21,082 nucleotides of DNA, from NCBI GenBank assembly GCA_900556625.1, contig USPQ01000046.1:1-21082 (forward strand), written 5' to 3'. The position numbers and the translations under genes are program-made. This document shows, piece after piece, positions 1 to 9,672 of this stretch (position 1 is the first letter of the stretch; each line of letters opens with the position of its first letter). The notes under the pieces were generated by a model. The model searched no databases, had not been told where the DNA came from, and saw only the letters and a list, made by a program, of their open reading frames with translations. The DNA is from an uncultured Bacteroides sp. GTDB lineage: Bacteria; Bacteroidota; Bacteroidia; Bacteroidales; Bacteroidaceae.

Positions 1-1773
1 TTCATGCGCAGGTCCCCAACAACGAGTAGGAAAATTTTCTGGTTTACAGAACGGTTCCGCATAGTAATCACTAGCATTATAAACTGTACGATAATCTGAT
101 GCGTTCGGACTCTTTGCCTTGTAGTCAATAGAAAAATGCATCCGGTTATTGAACATCTTATCATATTTAACAAGTCCCATAAACTCTTCCTCCAAATATA
201 CTAGACGATCCAAATTTTCAATAGTCTTCGTTATCTCTGTATTGTACTTTTTGAAGTCAGATATTCTCCACGTCAAATGTGAGTATTCTCCCAGGACATC
301 TATCTCCTGATACTTTGCATTGTCGCGAATCTGAGCCCAATCACTTTCCTTGTTTTTCTGAATATCAAAATAACCGTTTACTTTTCCATTCGCAAAATGT
401 ACTTTTACCGTCTTTGCCTCAATATTCCTTTTCTGGTCATTATCAGCATCTTCAAGCCGGAGAGGAATGTCATCATTTACATGATTCAAAATATAAATCA
501 AACCGCCTACCTCTACTGTTATCTCATTATATCCTTCTGATAACTCATAGGTTTTCGAATTGTTGTAACCGCCGTTCAGATCTTGAATAAGCATTGAAAC
601 TTTACCACCTTCATAAATGTCACCGACAAATACAGCCAAAGTTTCATCAGCTTTTGCATAAATTCCAGTCGGATTATCTCTCAAGCTATATTTGGATGTC
701 TTATTCCTTGTAGCCATTACTGCAGGATTCTGATAAGGACGATAATCCGCCAGTCGATAAGCAGACTCATAGTTTCCACTCAGCAAAGCAAGTCCCAATT
801 CTTTCAAATATTCATTAGGGATTTGCTTAATCTGCTTTTCTGTCACGCCAGCTTTAAGCTGTAAACCCATATTATCAGCAAAAATTGCAGCTGGATCAAA
901 TTTATTACTACTAGCTTCATAAAATTCCATCTCAGCACAACTTACTCTATCCTCATAGGCTTTAGTTATGATAAAACGAACAAATTTAGCATCTTCCACA
1001 GGTGATGACAACTTTATGGTAAATGGCGTATGCACCCCATTACCTCTTGCATAATCACCTATTTTCACAAAATCATCCGGCTTGTCGGCTGTCGAAACTT
1101 CCACTGTAAATTGATCGAATGAGCCCCATTTGTTTCCAGAGTCAGTGCGTGGAGTATAGACGATGCTGTTCAGTGTATGCCCCTTCTCCAATTCATATCT
1201 GATAGAAAACGGATACGAAACCTGTCCGAAAGCGGAATTAAAATATGTTTTCTTATTTCCATCATAGGACATCTCTAAGGTCAACGGATTTTTGTCTGTA
1301 TCTTTACCTTGCGTTTCCTCAGAAGTGGCCTCGCCGCCAATTACTTTTATCAATTTGTCAGCAGAACTGGGAGCTGCTTCTTGAGAAATTGTGATATTAC
1401 ATTTATGATTGTCATCATACATCAATGTCAACACAGAACTTCTGACTCTCTCTGTGAAAGAACGTTCGCATATAATCGTCATTTTACCATTTTCAACAAG
1501 GGCAGTCAACCAGTCGTCTCCCTTATTACTTAAAGTAGAGGTTATCTGGTTCATATCCAATCCTTGCCCCAATACGAACTTACGATTTTCTGTCCCTCCC
1601 TCATAAGAGAAACTCACGGACTCTGTAGAAATAGTAAGCCAATCATCAGGAATAGCCGGACTTGCGCTGTCACTACTACATGAGTAACTTAAACAAGGGT
1701 AAAGTAAAGATAATAAGATTACCTTCAACTTATACCATTGGCCTTTTATGATACGTATTTTTGTATTTTTCAT
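1..1773 (-). CDS. M60-family (mucinase/enhancin-like) surface lipoprotein metallopeptidase, C-terminus cut by window edge
   Basis: I translated this myself from the ATG complementary to 1771-1773. The frame stays open for 591 codons to the window edge. Residues 1-32 form a lipoprotein signal with a lipobox ending SYSC at Cys32, followed by SSDS, so surface export is likely. Residues ~45-135 resemble a BACON domain (DDWLT, ISQEA near its end). Residues ~160-287 resemble an F5/8 type C (discoidin) module. Residues ~345 onward resemble peptidase M60, including NPTGIYAKADE, a GGLIYILN strand, and CWGPAHE at the very end. The last two residues, H590 and E591, are the first two of the expected HExxH zinc motif, so the catalytic centre lies outside the window. 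M60 enzymes of gut bacteria cleave O-glycosylated proteins such as mucins. It is the last visible gene of the PUL, 144 bp after susD. The family call rests on motif recognition, with the full HExxH unseen. Confidence 0.82.
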   Translation of the reverse strand, partial: MKNTKIRIIKGQWYKLKVILLSLLYPCLSYSCSSDSASPAIPDDWLTISTESVSFSYEGGTENRKFVLGQGLDMNQITSTLSNKGDDWLTALVENGKMTIICERSFTERVRSSVLTLMYDDNHKCNITISQEAAPSSADKLIKVIGGEATSEETQGKDTDKNPLTLEMSYDGNKKTYFNSAFGQVSYPFSIRYELEKGHTLNSIVYTPRTDSGNKWGSFDQFTVEVSTADKPDDFVKIGDYARGNGVHTPFTIKLSSPVEDAKFVRFIITKAYEDRVSCAEMEFYEASSNKFDPAAIFADNMGLQLKAGVTEKQIKQIPNEYLKELGLALLSGNYESAYRLADYRPYQNPAVMATRNKTSKYSLRDNPTGIYAKADETLAVFVGDIYEGGKVSMLIQDLNGGYNNSKTYELSEGYNEITVEVGGLIYILNHVNDDIPLRLEDADNDQKRNIEAKTVKVHFANGKVNGYFDIQKNKESDWAQIRDNAKYQEIDVLGEYSHLTWRISDFKKYNTEITKTIENLDRLVYLEEEFMGLVKYDKMFNNRMHFSIDYKAKSPNASDYRTVYNASDYYAEPFCKPENFPTRCWGPAHE

Positions 1774-1854
1774 GACCTTATTTCGATATTTTACGTTAAC
1801 TTATTTATGTTAGAACTTATATTAAAGGTAGTCCACTATGGATAATGTGTAAAG

Positions 1855-1896
1855 CAAAGGCAAAGTCGGTACAAAAGAGACCGGTCTCTGCCTTTG
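1855..1896 (-). terminator. Strong hairpin between susD and the M60 gene (attenuator or processing stem)
   Basis: Read on the minus strand, AAAGGCAGAG and CGGT pair with ACCG and CTTTGCCTTT around a ~9-nt loop. The stem is about 14 bp with a one- or two-base internal bulge and one G-T pair. It begins ~22 nt after the susD stop. No T-run follows, so it is not a clean intrinsic terminator. Hairpins here may lower expression of downstream PUL genes or stabilise the susCD mRNA 3' end. That role is inferred. Confidence 0.6.
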
Positions 1897-1917
1897 TTTA
1901 TCAAATTGTCATTACGA

Positions 1918-3945
1918 TTAATTCCACAACGGGTTTTGAACCGTCAATTCACTCTTCTGCATTTCATTGTAAGGTACAGGATAAAGTAACATAGCTTTTG
2001 ACCATGGATATCTGTCCACTACAATACGGTTATAAAATGAACCTTCACCGATTTTATCATAAAATTCAATGCCAGTGTTTTTAGCACTATTGTACGTTTT
2101 CACTGATGCTTTATCGATGTCCATACCGTAACGTATCAATAATTTATCTTCATTATCTTTGATCCATTTACCGGTAGTCTCATCTTGCGACCATCCAGCA
2201 CGCATCCATCTATGCATGTCAAAATAATAGTTTCCTTCTCCCAACATTTCAATAATACGCTCACGGTAGATAGCCTCACGTTGTAATTCTTGATTTCCTA
2301 TAATGTTCTTTCCATAAGGCGCAGCCTTCGTAGCCAGATCCTTATATCCGGGAATGCCGGCACGTTCACGTACCAAATCCAAATATTTGATAATATTTGC
2401 ATCATTCGGATTTATCTCATTACATACTTCTGCATAGTACAAATAGAAGTCTGCCAGACGGAAATAAATCCACGGGCGTCCCCAGTCCGTAGGATTTGAT
2501 CCTTCTTTCAGCAACGAGCGGTTATTAAATTTATAGAGCAGATAACCGGCGCGTGCATGCATTGTATTATCTCTATAGGCTGCACCACCCTTACTGAAAT
2601 AGGCTCCCCAATCCGCATAACCGCTTCTTTGTATATGCCAACTCTTTCCTTCGTATGTAACATCCGCATAGAAACGGGGTTCGCGATTAATGTACATATT
2701 GAAGATATGCTTGTCGACATGTTTTTTCTCATTACAAATATTTGCCCAGTCCGTGAATCCGTTTTCATTATAATCAGGGTCTTCATTGATATCCAACCCA
2801 CTGTTTGTAAAGAACAAGTCTACAATATTCTGGTAAAAACCTACATTACCCATACCGCTAGGGATGTCTCCGGGAATCGTACGAGCTTCCATTTTAGCGG
2901 TGACGCCATCATTATAATCGTTATTTCCGTTAGCCCAAAGAATCTCATCGTTATAATATTGGAACAATTCATAGATTGATGCATGAGGATCTTTATCTTT
3001 GGAATAATACAGGCCCATACCTTTTGAGTCTGCAAATCTCAACAGAGCTTCAAGATGCGTTTTGGCAGTTTGCCATTTGTTGGCATCGCGATCGGGAAAC
3101 AAACGCTTTCCATCATGATTTGTCAGAGTTAACGCCTCCTGATAACCTCCATTAAACAGAGGAGAAGCTGCATATACCCACAAACGTGCACGTAATGCTA
3201 AAGCTGCCGCTTTTGTAGGACGCAGGATTTCGCGAAGATTATACATACTATTGTCATGGCTGGAATCATCCCCTGTTCCTGTCTTAATCGTTTCAGGCAG
3301 GTCATCTCTATATTCACCGCTTATGAGAGATTCCAATAATTGATCAATGTGCCCTACCATTTCATCCACAGATGCACGTGCATAATCAAGGTTTTCATCC
3401 GAAGGATCAGCAGTCTCGGGAATAATAGGCGTAGGTCCATAAAATTCAAACAGCAAGAAATAATTATAAGCAAGTAAGTAAGTAACATCCGCTTTATAAC
3501 GCCGCATTTCTTCCACTGAAATATAACCGTCAGCATTGATCGGATCACCTATGCTTTCAGGCGCCATATCCAAAAAGATCATTGCCTGGCGAATTTGTTT
3601 ATAGCAATTCCACCAACGGTTGTGAGTGGTACTACTAGGGGTAAAAGTATTCTGTCCGAATTTCAGTACATTAGGATGAGCACAAACAATTTCTCCAGAA
3701 TAGATAGCTTGCGCATTAACAGTTCCATTTGAACCTTGCACATCCAAACCTGTTTCCGAATAATTCGGACAGGTTTGATAAAGTTCCGCATACCATTGTT
3801 TGATATATTTAGCTTTGGAAAAAACTTCTTCTTTGTCCAGATTCTTAGCAAGTTCTTTAGAAACATCCAGATAATCTGAGCAAGAGGTCAACATACCTGC
3901 CAATAAAACGGCGGTTGCTGTACATATTGTTTTTATAATATTCAT
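1918..3945 (-). CDS. SusD/RagB-family surface glycan-binding lipoprotein
   Basis: This 675-residue SusD homologue forms the lid of the SusCD outer-membrane importer and binds the glycan or glycopeptide. Residues 1-22 are a lipoprotein signal (GMLTSC, Cys22) followed by SDYLD, an acidic stretch typical of Bacteroides surface lipoproteins. Family features include an internal segment ILRPTKAAALALRARLWVYA with a following SPLFNGG, a C-terminal RERIIEMLGEGNYYFDMHRW block, and an ending of the type QNPLWN. It is longer than the common 500-600 residues, so extra loops probably shape the binding face. It starts 25 bp after the susC stop on the same strand, the normal co-transcribed pair. The ligand cannot be read from sequence. 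The neighbouring fucosidase, GH2 and M60 genes suggest fucosylated O-glycan or mucin glycopeptide. Confidence 0.95.
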   Translation of the reverse strand: MNIIKTICTATAVLLAGMLTSCSDYLDVSKELAKNLDKEEVFSKAKYIKQWYAELYQTCPNYSETGLDVQGSNGTVNAQAIYSGEIVCAHPNVLKFGQNTFTPSSTTHNRWWNCYKQIRQAMIFLDMAPESIGDPINADGYISVEEMRRYKADVTYLLAYNYFLLFEFYGPTPIIPETADPSDENLDYARASVDEMVGHIDQLLESLISGEYRDDLPETIKTGTGDDSSHDNSMYNLREILRPTKAAALALRARLWVYAASPLFNGGYQEALTLTNHDGKRLFPDRDANKWQTAKTHLEALLRFADSKGMGLYYSKDKDPHASIYELFQYYNDEILWANGNNDYNDGVTAKMEARTIPGDIPSGMGNVGFYQNIVDLFFTNSGLDINEDPDYNENGFTDWANICNEKKHVDKHIFNMYINREPRFYADVTYEGKSWHIQRSGYADWGAYFSKGGAAYRDNTMHARAGYLLYKFNNRSLLKEGSNPTDWGRPWIYFRLADFYLYYAEVCNEINPNDANIIKYLDLVRERAGIPGYKDLATKAAPYGKNIIGNQELQREAIYRERIIEMLGEGNYYFDMHRWMRAGWSQDETTGKWIKDNEDKLLIRYGMDIDKASVKTYNSAKNTGIEFYDKIGEGSFYNRIVVDRYPWSKAMLLYPVPYNEMQKSELTVQNPLWN

Positions 3946-3970
3946 AATTATTCTTATAATTGATTATTGG

Positions 3971-6900
3971 TTAAAAAGTCACATCAAGACCGAAAGTCCA
4001 AGTAGCGTTAATCGGATATCGTGCACCACTGTTTCCAATTTCCGGATCCCACATTTTCACGTGATCCCATACGGCAAGATTGCTTCCCTGCACATATACA
4101 CGAAGGTTCTGCATTTTCCATCTCTGAACCAATTTCTTATCAAACTGATAACCAAGTTCCACATTCTTCAGGCGAAGGAAACTTCCGTTTCTATACCACC
4201 ATGTACTATTCAGCGTATTATTACTATATTCATTGGTATGCAAACGAGGATATAATACATTCATATTGTTGGGATCACTTGCCCTCCAGTGATCGGCAGC
4301 TTGCACACGTGCAGAAGACTGGTCTTTTCCATTAGCAAACGGAACAAAGTAACTTGTATTAGCTTTCAAGTTGACAGATGTTTTATCTACTCCCTGGAAG
4401 AATACACCAGCATAGATACCTTTATATTGCACATTAAGTCCGAAACCGTAAACAAGCTGCGGGTTATTTGGATAGATACCACTATAATAAGTTTGGTCAT
4501 TATCGTTAATAACACCATCACCGTTCAAGTCTTTGTATTTGATATCACCGGGTTTCACGTCGGCAGCATAAGTGGCTATTCCGTCTTTCAGCTTATAATT
4601 GTAGCTACCATCAGACTTTTCAGTAATAATAAAATCCTGATTCGTAAATAACCCTTCTGCGACATATATTTTATTTGTTCCGATAGAAGTGCCCGTTTGA
4701 GCAAGCCATGGATAAGCCTGCGGAATCTCATCCTTTTCGACAATCTTGTTAACAGCGTATGTTACATTACCTCTGGCTGAAAGAACCCAATCTTTTCCGA
4801 TGTTATGCTTAACTGTAATACTAGCATCAAAACCTTCATTAGTCGTGACACCAAAATTCTGCCATGGATTTACACGGAAACCGGTAGCCGTAGGAATAGT
4901 TACACGCTGAATTAAAATATCTTCACGTCGATTATAGAAATAATCAGCAGTGATATCAACACGACCACGGAATAATCCCATATCAATACCGAAATTACTT
5001 TTCTTCTCTATTTCCCAGCTAATGTATGGAGCAGCAAATGTATTTTCATAAATTCGACCTATAGAAGTTGTAGGACCGCCGTTTGTTCCCGGATTCAGAC
5101 CGATATTCTGGCTACCGCTATTAGTCAATAGTTCTCTATATACAAAACGGGAACTTCCTGTGTTGTCATTTCCTGTAAGACCATAAGAAGCTCTTAAACG
5201 CAATTTACTAAGAATATCCAAGACGTTTTCCTTCTGCATAAATTTCTCAGCATGAACATTCCAAGCAGCACCTACTGCAGGGAACACACCCCAACGATTA
5301 CCCGGAGCAAAATTTTCACTACCTGTCGCACCAAAACTGGCTTCCAGTATATACCGACCGTCGTATGCATAGGTACCACGCATTACAATATTCTGCTTGC
5401 GGTAAGGCAACAGTTGCAAGCCACCGACAGTTTGTGCTCCACTCGAATTTCTGGAACCTTGGTATTGAGTTTCTTTTTGATTGTACACAAAAGTTCCCGT
5501 AACAGCATGCTTCTTGGCAAAAGTTCGTTCGTAATTCAACTGCGCTTCAATATAGATCTTCTTTGTACCACTGCTTGTACTTACAGATGCTTCTCCAAGA
5601 GGACTACCTTCTGCAAATAATGTCTTTATAAGCTGACCGTTTTCATCTCTACCTTTAACTGTATATTTATCCGGACTCGTCGAACGGGCTAGAGTAGAAC
5701 TGAAATCTGCATCGAAACTTATACTACCTTGAACAGACAGTCCTTTCGTAATGAAATCGAGCTTTTGTCTTAAAGTTGCCTTGGTTTGCATTGCTACAGA
5801 CCATTTCTTAGAATAACCGGAGTAGTTAAGCAAGTTATAAGGATTATAACGTCCGTCTGCATCTGTATCACAAACTGCAGCAGTCCCGTCCGACCATGTA
5901 AAAGGTACCAAATGAGTCGGGAAAAGTATGATATGTTTAAAAATCTGGTCAGAAGAATTTCCGGGGTTATTTTGAGTTCTGTATTGTCCACTCATATCAA
6001 CGGAAAGTTTGGTCGTCGGAGTAATATCCATATCTACATTGGAGCGCAAATTATAACGTTCCAATCCGATATTGGCATTGTAGTCATCCAATGGATTCGA
6101 TTTAAACATACCATTTTCCTTATAATAAGCTCCTGATACAAAGAACTTAGTTTTTTCCGAACCTCCTCGCAGATTTACTGTATAACGTTGATTCTGCGTG
6201 TTATTAGATAATAAGTCGGTCCAAATAGAATTCGGGTATAAATCCGGATCAACTCCATCCCGATACCTTGCCAATGCTTCGGCACTGTATGGAGCACTAT
6301 TTTGCATATAACTATCCCAATTAGGATTACCAGCATCATTCCAAGACGCTTCATTCCACATTGATAAATAATCCCAAGAGTTCATCAACTCCGGCATACG
6401 GGTAGGAGTAGCAATACTATATTGTGCGTTGAAAGTAATAATAGTTTTTTGTGCACGCCCACGTTTTGTTGTAATCAAAACTACACCATTAGCACCTTCA
6501 GAACCATATACAGCAGTGGCAGCGGCATCTTTCAAGACAGTAAATGTCTCAATTTCATCTGTATCAAGATCATTCATGCTACGAGGAACACCATCCACCA
6601 ACACCAATGGACTCGTACCACCAGCGTACGAACTTTGACCACGAATCCAAAAATCGGCATCATCATTTCCCGGTTCTCCAGAACGCTGAATAGCAATCAC
6701 ACCAGCAACCTGCCCAGCAATCGTATTTGATAAACTACGCGTTGGTATAGCAATCTCTGCAGGTTTCATTGTATTCACAGAAGATACTACACTTTCTTTC
6801 TTCTGTGAACCGTAACCAATGACAACAACGTCATCCAAATTTACATTCGATTCCGCCATAGCAATGTTGATAACACTTTTATCCTTTACTTTCTGTTCAA

Positions 6901-7435
6901 CACTATTATAACCAATATAACGGAATTCCAAAACTTCCCCTTCTCTTGCTTTAATAGTGTATTTACCATCCATATCGGTTAATACACCGTTAATAGTACC
7001 TTTTACTATTACTGTGGCACCGATAATAGGCTCCCCTGCTCCATCGGAAACGGTACCTGTAACAGTTTTAGTAGTTCCTTTTTTAGAAGTCAACGCGTCT
7101 TTAGAAGAAAGAGCCAACACGATTTGTTTATTCTGAAATTTGAATGTAATATTAGTCGGTTCAAACATTTTACGAAGCGCCAGACGCACTTCTTCATTCT
7201 TGCAGTTCAGACTTACCAATTGTTCTGCATTTATTTCAGTCGCATCATAAGAGAACAAATACCCCGAAGCCTTCTCTACTCTTGCCATAGCTTCTTTTAA
7301 AGGTATTTTACTAAACGAAATGCTAATCTTCTCCGTACCGCTCTGAGCGAATATTCCTATAGAAAAGAGGCATACGATAATTAATAAATAAAATTTCTTG
7401 TATTCCATAAGTAATTTAGATGTTTTTTTTTTCAT
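3971..7435 (-). CDS. SusC/RagA-family TonB-dependent outer-membrane transporter with N-terminal STN domain
   Basis: This 1154-residue protein is the energy-coupled import channel partnered by the SusD protein. After the signal peptide (hydrophobic core ~15-30, cleavage near FAQS) come an STN domain (~36-110), a carboxypeptidase-regulatory-like domain (~124-195: TVTGTVSDG, GEPIIGATV), a TonB-box-like stretch (~198-209), a plug domain (~210-326, with LVLVDGVPR and the SusC hallmark GANGVVLITTKRG), and the beta-barrel ending in an aromatic residue (TWTFGLDVTF). STN domains in such proteins normally signal to a FecR-like anti-sigma factor, yet none is nearby. The start used gives MKKKTSKLLM. The first ATG is followed at once by a run of ten A. 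A second in-frame ATG nine codons on gives a more standard signal peptide (MEYKKFYLL) and may be the true start. It lies 109 bp downstream of the GH2 gene. Confidence 0.95.
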   Translation of the reverse strand: MKKKTSKLLMEYKKFYLLIIVCLFSIGIFAQSGTEKISISFSKIPLKEAMARVEKASGYLFSYDATEINAEQLVSLNCKNEEVRLALRKMFEPTNITFKFQNKQIVLALSSKDALTSKKGTTKTVTGTVSDGAGEPIIGATVIVKGTINGVLTDMDGKYTIKAREGEVLEFRYIGYNSVEQKVKDKSVINIAMAESNVNLDDVVVIGYGSQKKESVVSSVNTMKPAEIAIPTRSLSNTIAGQVAGVIAIQRSGEPGNDDADFWIRGQSSYAGGTSPLVLVDGVPRSMNDLDTDEIETFTVLKDAAATAVYGSEGANGVVLITTKRGRAQKTIITFNAQYSIATPTRMPELMNSWDYLSMWNEASWNDAGNPNWDSYMQNSAPYSAEALARYRDGVDPDLYPNSIWTDLLSNNTQNQRYTVNLRGGSEKTKFFVSGAYYKENGMFKSNPLDDYNANIGLERYNLRSNVDMDITPTTKLSVDMSGQYRTQNNPGNSSDQIFKHIILFPTHLVPFTWSDGTAAVCDTDADGRYNPYNLLNYSGYSKKWSVAMQTKATLRQKLDFITKGLSVQGSISFDADFSSTLARSTSPDKYTVKGRDENGQLIKTLFAEGSPLGEASVSTSSGTKKIYIEAQLNYERTFAKKHAVTGTFVYNQKETQYQGSRNSSGAQTVGGLQLLPYRKQNIVMRGTYAYDGRYILEASFGATGSENFAPGNRWGVFPAVGAAWNVHAEKFMQKENVLDILSKLRLRASYGLTGNDNTGSSRFVYRELLTNSGSQNIGLNPGTNGGPTTSIGRIYENTFAAPYISWEIEKKSNFGIDMGLFRGRVDITADYFYNRREDILIQRVTIPTATGFRVNPWQNFGVTTNEGFDASITVKHNIGKDWVLSARGNVTYAVNKIVEKDEIPQAYPWLAQTGTSIGTNKIYVAEGLFTNQDFIITEKSDGSYNYKLKDGIATYAADVKPGDIKYKDLNGDGVINDNDQTYYSGIYPNNPQLVYGFGLNVQYKGIYAGVFFQGVDKTSVNLKANTSYFVPFANGKDQSSARVQAADHWRASDPNNMNVLYPRLHTNEYSNNTLNSTWWYRNGSFLRLKNVELGYQFDKKLVQRWKMQNLRVYVQGSNLAVWDHVKMWDPEIGNSGARYPINATWTFGLDVTF

Positions 7436-7511
7436 AACATTTTTAATTCTAAGTGTTTTTCGAATTGATGTAAGATCATAGTTTCACATAGGCTTTCATA
7501 TTTAAAGATTC

Positions 7512-7523
7512 AACAATATTGTT
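7512..7523. repeat. 12-bp perfect palindrome in the GH2-susC gap
   Basis: AACAATATTGTT is a perfect palindrome within the 109-bp gap between the GH2 stop and the susC start. No TAnnTTTG element is visible on the minus strand in this gap, so susC is probably read through from the GH29 promoter. The palindrome could be an operator or just AT-rich chance. Confidence 0.3.
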
Positions 7524-7544
7524 TTATATATTCTAAACAAGCAA

Positions 7545-9653
7545 TTACCAACCAGCATGTTCGTTCTTATTCTCACGCGAGTCAGCATTGCGTTTCTTTT
7601 CTCCTGTATAATTCCATTCAATTTCGTCCGTGTATTCTTTTCCGTTATGTGTTGCAACGGTTCTTATTACATTTTTACCTTGTTCCAGTGTTACATTATC
7701 AAAAACATAATGCACATCAGTATATCCCTTGCGAATACCAGTCAATTCTTTACCATTAAGATATACTATAGGAGTACCAATATTAGAATAAACTGTCACA
7801 GAGGTCTGTTTCCGCTCACGATCCGCATTTCGGCGTTGCGTCAAATACAATACAGGCTCCTTGCTCCAGTTGGCTTTATACCAATAATAAGAATCCTTCT
7901 TGATTTTCCGGTCAAAAGTCATCAAGCCTTTCAAGTTACGAGCAGGTACACCACCCCGACTCCACATCGGCACAGCAAAATCAAACATATTCCATAGATA
8001 AGAAGCAATGATATAAGGATGTTTCGAAATAACACTCCATTGATATTCATGCGTTTTAGTCTGGAATGTTTCCGGATAAAAAGGTTTTCCCCAATTCAAT
8101 GCATCACCGAGATATTCAGTCTGATGTTCCAAATTGGCATCCGCACCATATTCTGTCAACATCAGCTTTTGCCACGGGTACTTTTCTTCCAATCCTTTCA
8201 CCCATGGTTCAATATCTTGTAGCTTCTTCTCATACCATCCGAAATAGCGGTTCATCCCCTGAATATCTGTATTCTGATTCACTGCATGTTCAGCATGTCC
8301 GAAACCATTGACAGCTACAGTATAACGATCCGGGTCCTCTGTCTTGGCAAGATTATGAAGTGCCTGCGTCAGCCCGGCTGTATATTCGTGAGGTTGATAT
8401 ACCTCATTATGTAACCCCCAAACATAGATAGAAGGGTGATTAAAACTCTGACGAATCAACTCACGAAGCTGAGACTGTGCGTTTTCCGTTTCGTATCCTG
8501 TCACACGATTCACAAAAGGGATTTCAGCCCAAATAACCAATCCCAAAGAATCACAACGAGAATAGAGATAATCTGATTGTTGATAATGGGCGAAACGGAC
8601 AGTTGTGGCCCCTACGTCCATTATCTGTGCTAAATCAAAATCATGTTCTTTATTAGTTAAAGCACTTCCTAATCCCCACCAATCCTGATGACGAGTTACA
8701 CCATACATCGGATATTTCTCATCATTCAGATAAAATCCTTTACCGGCAACAACCTCAAACTTACGAACACCCAAAGGCTGGATAACTTCATCAATGACCC
8801 TTCCTTCTGCTACCAAACGTGAAACGACTTTATACAAATAAGGATCTTTACGTCCTTGCCAAAGATGAGGTTTGTTCAATTTAAAAGTTGAAAAATAAGT
8901 TTGCGTTCCTTGAGGAGTTAATTCCAAAGGAAGGCGATGTGAAGCAACTCTCTTTCCTTCTTGGGTATAGAGAGTATTTTCAAGTACTAAATTCGCAGAA
9001 GTAAGGCTGCCATTGTCTAATTTTACTTTTACAGTAATATCTGCAGAACGTTTCGAAACATTTTTCTGAGTAATATAAACACCTGGAGAAGCACAATCGG
9101 TAACTGTTATATTATTTTGCTCAGTAACAATTAGCCATACCGGGCGATAAATACCTCCATACACTCCGAAAAGGCTATGATTCACCGGAATAACATCCGG
9201 TCGTGCAGTATTATCAGCTTTTACCATGATTTCATTCTCAGCTCCAAATTTCAAAGCTGTTCCTATCTCAAAAGCAAAAGCACTATAACCTCCTTTATGG
9301 GTTCCTACAAGCTTACTGTTAACATATACCTCGGTGTTTGCGCCCACACCTTCAAATCGAAGAAACACACGCTTCCCTTTCAATTCTTCATTAAAGAATT
9401 GTTTTTTCTTGTAATAGCCAACTCCTTCATAAAAAGAAGCAGCCTTTACCTGCATATCTTTAGCATTCCATGTGTGAGGCAGATTTACAGTTTCCCATTT
9501 CCCCTCCCATTGAGCAACAACTTTTACTGGGTCTTCCGAAAAAGGACCGCGTTTGAATAACCAACCTTCATTGAAAGAGGTCACTTCCCGGGCAGTGAGA
9601 GAGAAAAACTGCCCGATCAATACTAACAAAATGAATGTAAATTTGAACTTCAT
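7545..9653 (-). CDS. GH2 family glycoside hydrolase, probable periplasmic beta-galactosidase
   Basis: This 702-residue enzyme has a Sec signal peptide (~1-21, cleavage near LTA/REV) without a lipobox Cys, which predicts the periplasm. Domains are an N-terminal galactose-binding-like sandwich (~22-185, NLPHTWN and GVYGGIYRPVW), an immunoglobulin-like sandwich (~186-300), a TIM barrel (~301-595), and a C-terminal beta domain (~600-680, VYLNGKEL, DUF4982-like). The barrel shows the GH2 acid/base motif WGLHNE with E417 and the nucleophile context MLTEYGAD with E501. Beta-galactosidase is the commonest activity for such short GH2 enzymes. Beta-glucuronidase or beta-mannosidase is not excluded. A galactosidase would act on Gal exposed once the adjacent fucosidase removes Fuc. 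It starts 19 bp after the GH29 stop, with an AGAGGA ribosome-binding sequence just upstream, so the two are co-transcribed. Confidence 0.9.
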   Translation of the reverse strand: MKFKFTFILLVLIGQFFSLTAREVTSFNEGWLFKRGPFSEDPVKVVAQWEGKWETVNLPHTWNAKDMQVKAASFYEGVGYYKKKQFFNEELKGKRVFLRFEGVGANTEVYVNSKLVGTHKGGYSAFAFEIGTALKFGAENEIMVKADNTARPDVIPVNHSLFGVYGGIYRPVWLIVTEQNNITVTDCASPGVYITQKNVSKRSADITVKVKLDNGSLTSANLVLENTLYTQEGKRVASHRLPLELTPQGTQTYFSTFKLNKPHLWQGRKDPYLYKVVSRLVAEGRVIDEVIQPLGVRKFEVVAGKGFYLNDEKYPMYGVTRHQDWWGLGSALTNKEHDFDLAQIMDVGATTVRFAHYQQSDYLYSRCDSLGLVIWAEIPFVNRVTGYETENAQSQLRELIRQSFNHPSIYVWGLHNEVYQPHEYTAGLTQALHNLAKTEDPDRYTVAVNGFGHAEHAVNQNTDIQGMNRYFGWYEKKLQDIEPWVKGLEEKYPWQKLMLTEYGADANLEHQTEYLGDALNWGKPFYPETFQTKTHEYQWSVISKHPYIIASYLWNMFDFAVPMWSRGGVPARNLKGLMTFDRKIKKDSYYWYKANWSKEPVLYLTQRRNADRERKQTSVTVYSNIGTPIVYLNGKELTGIRKGYTDVHYVFDNVTLEQGKNVIRTVATHNGKEYTDEIEWNYTGEKKRNADSRENKNEHAGW

Positions 9654-9672
9654 ATTACAATCCTCTTTTGAT

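Noticed and set aside
279..590. 103-codon plus-strand frame at the left end, and similar plus-strand frames at 1309-1606
   Set aside because: They lie opposite the M60-like lipoprotein gene, which has a continuous 591-codon frame with signal peptide and recognisable domains.
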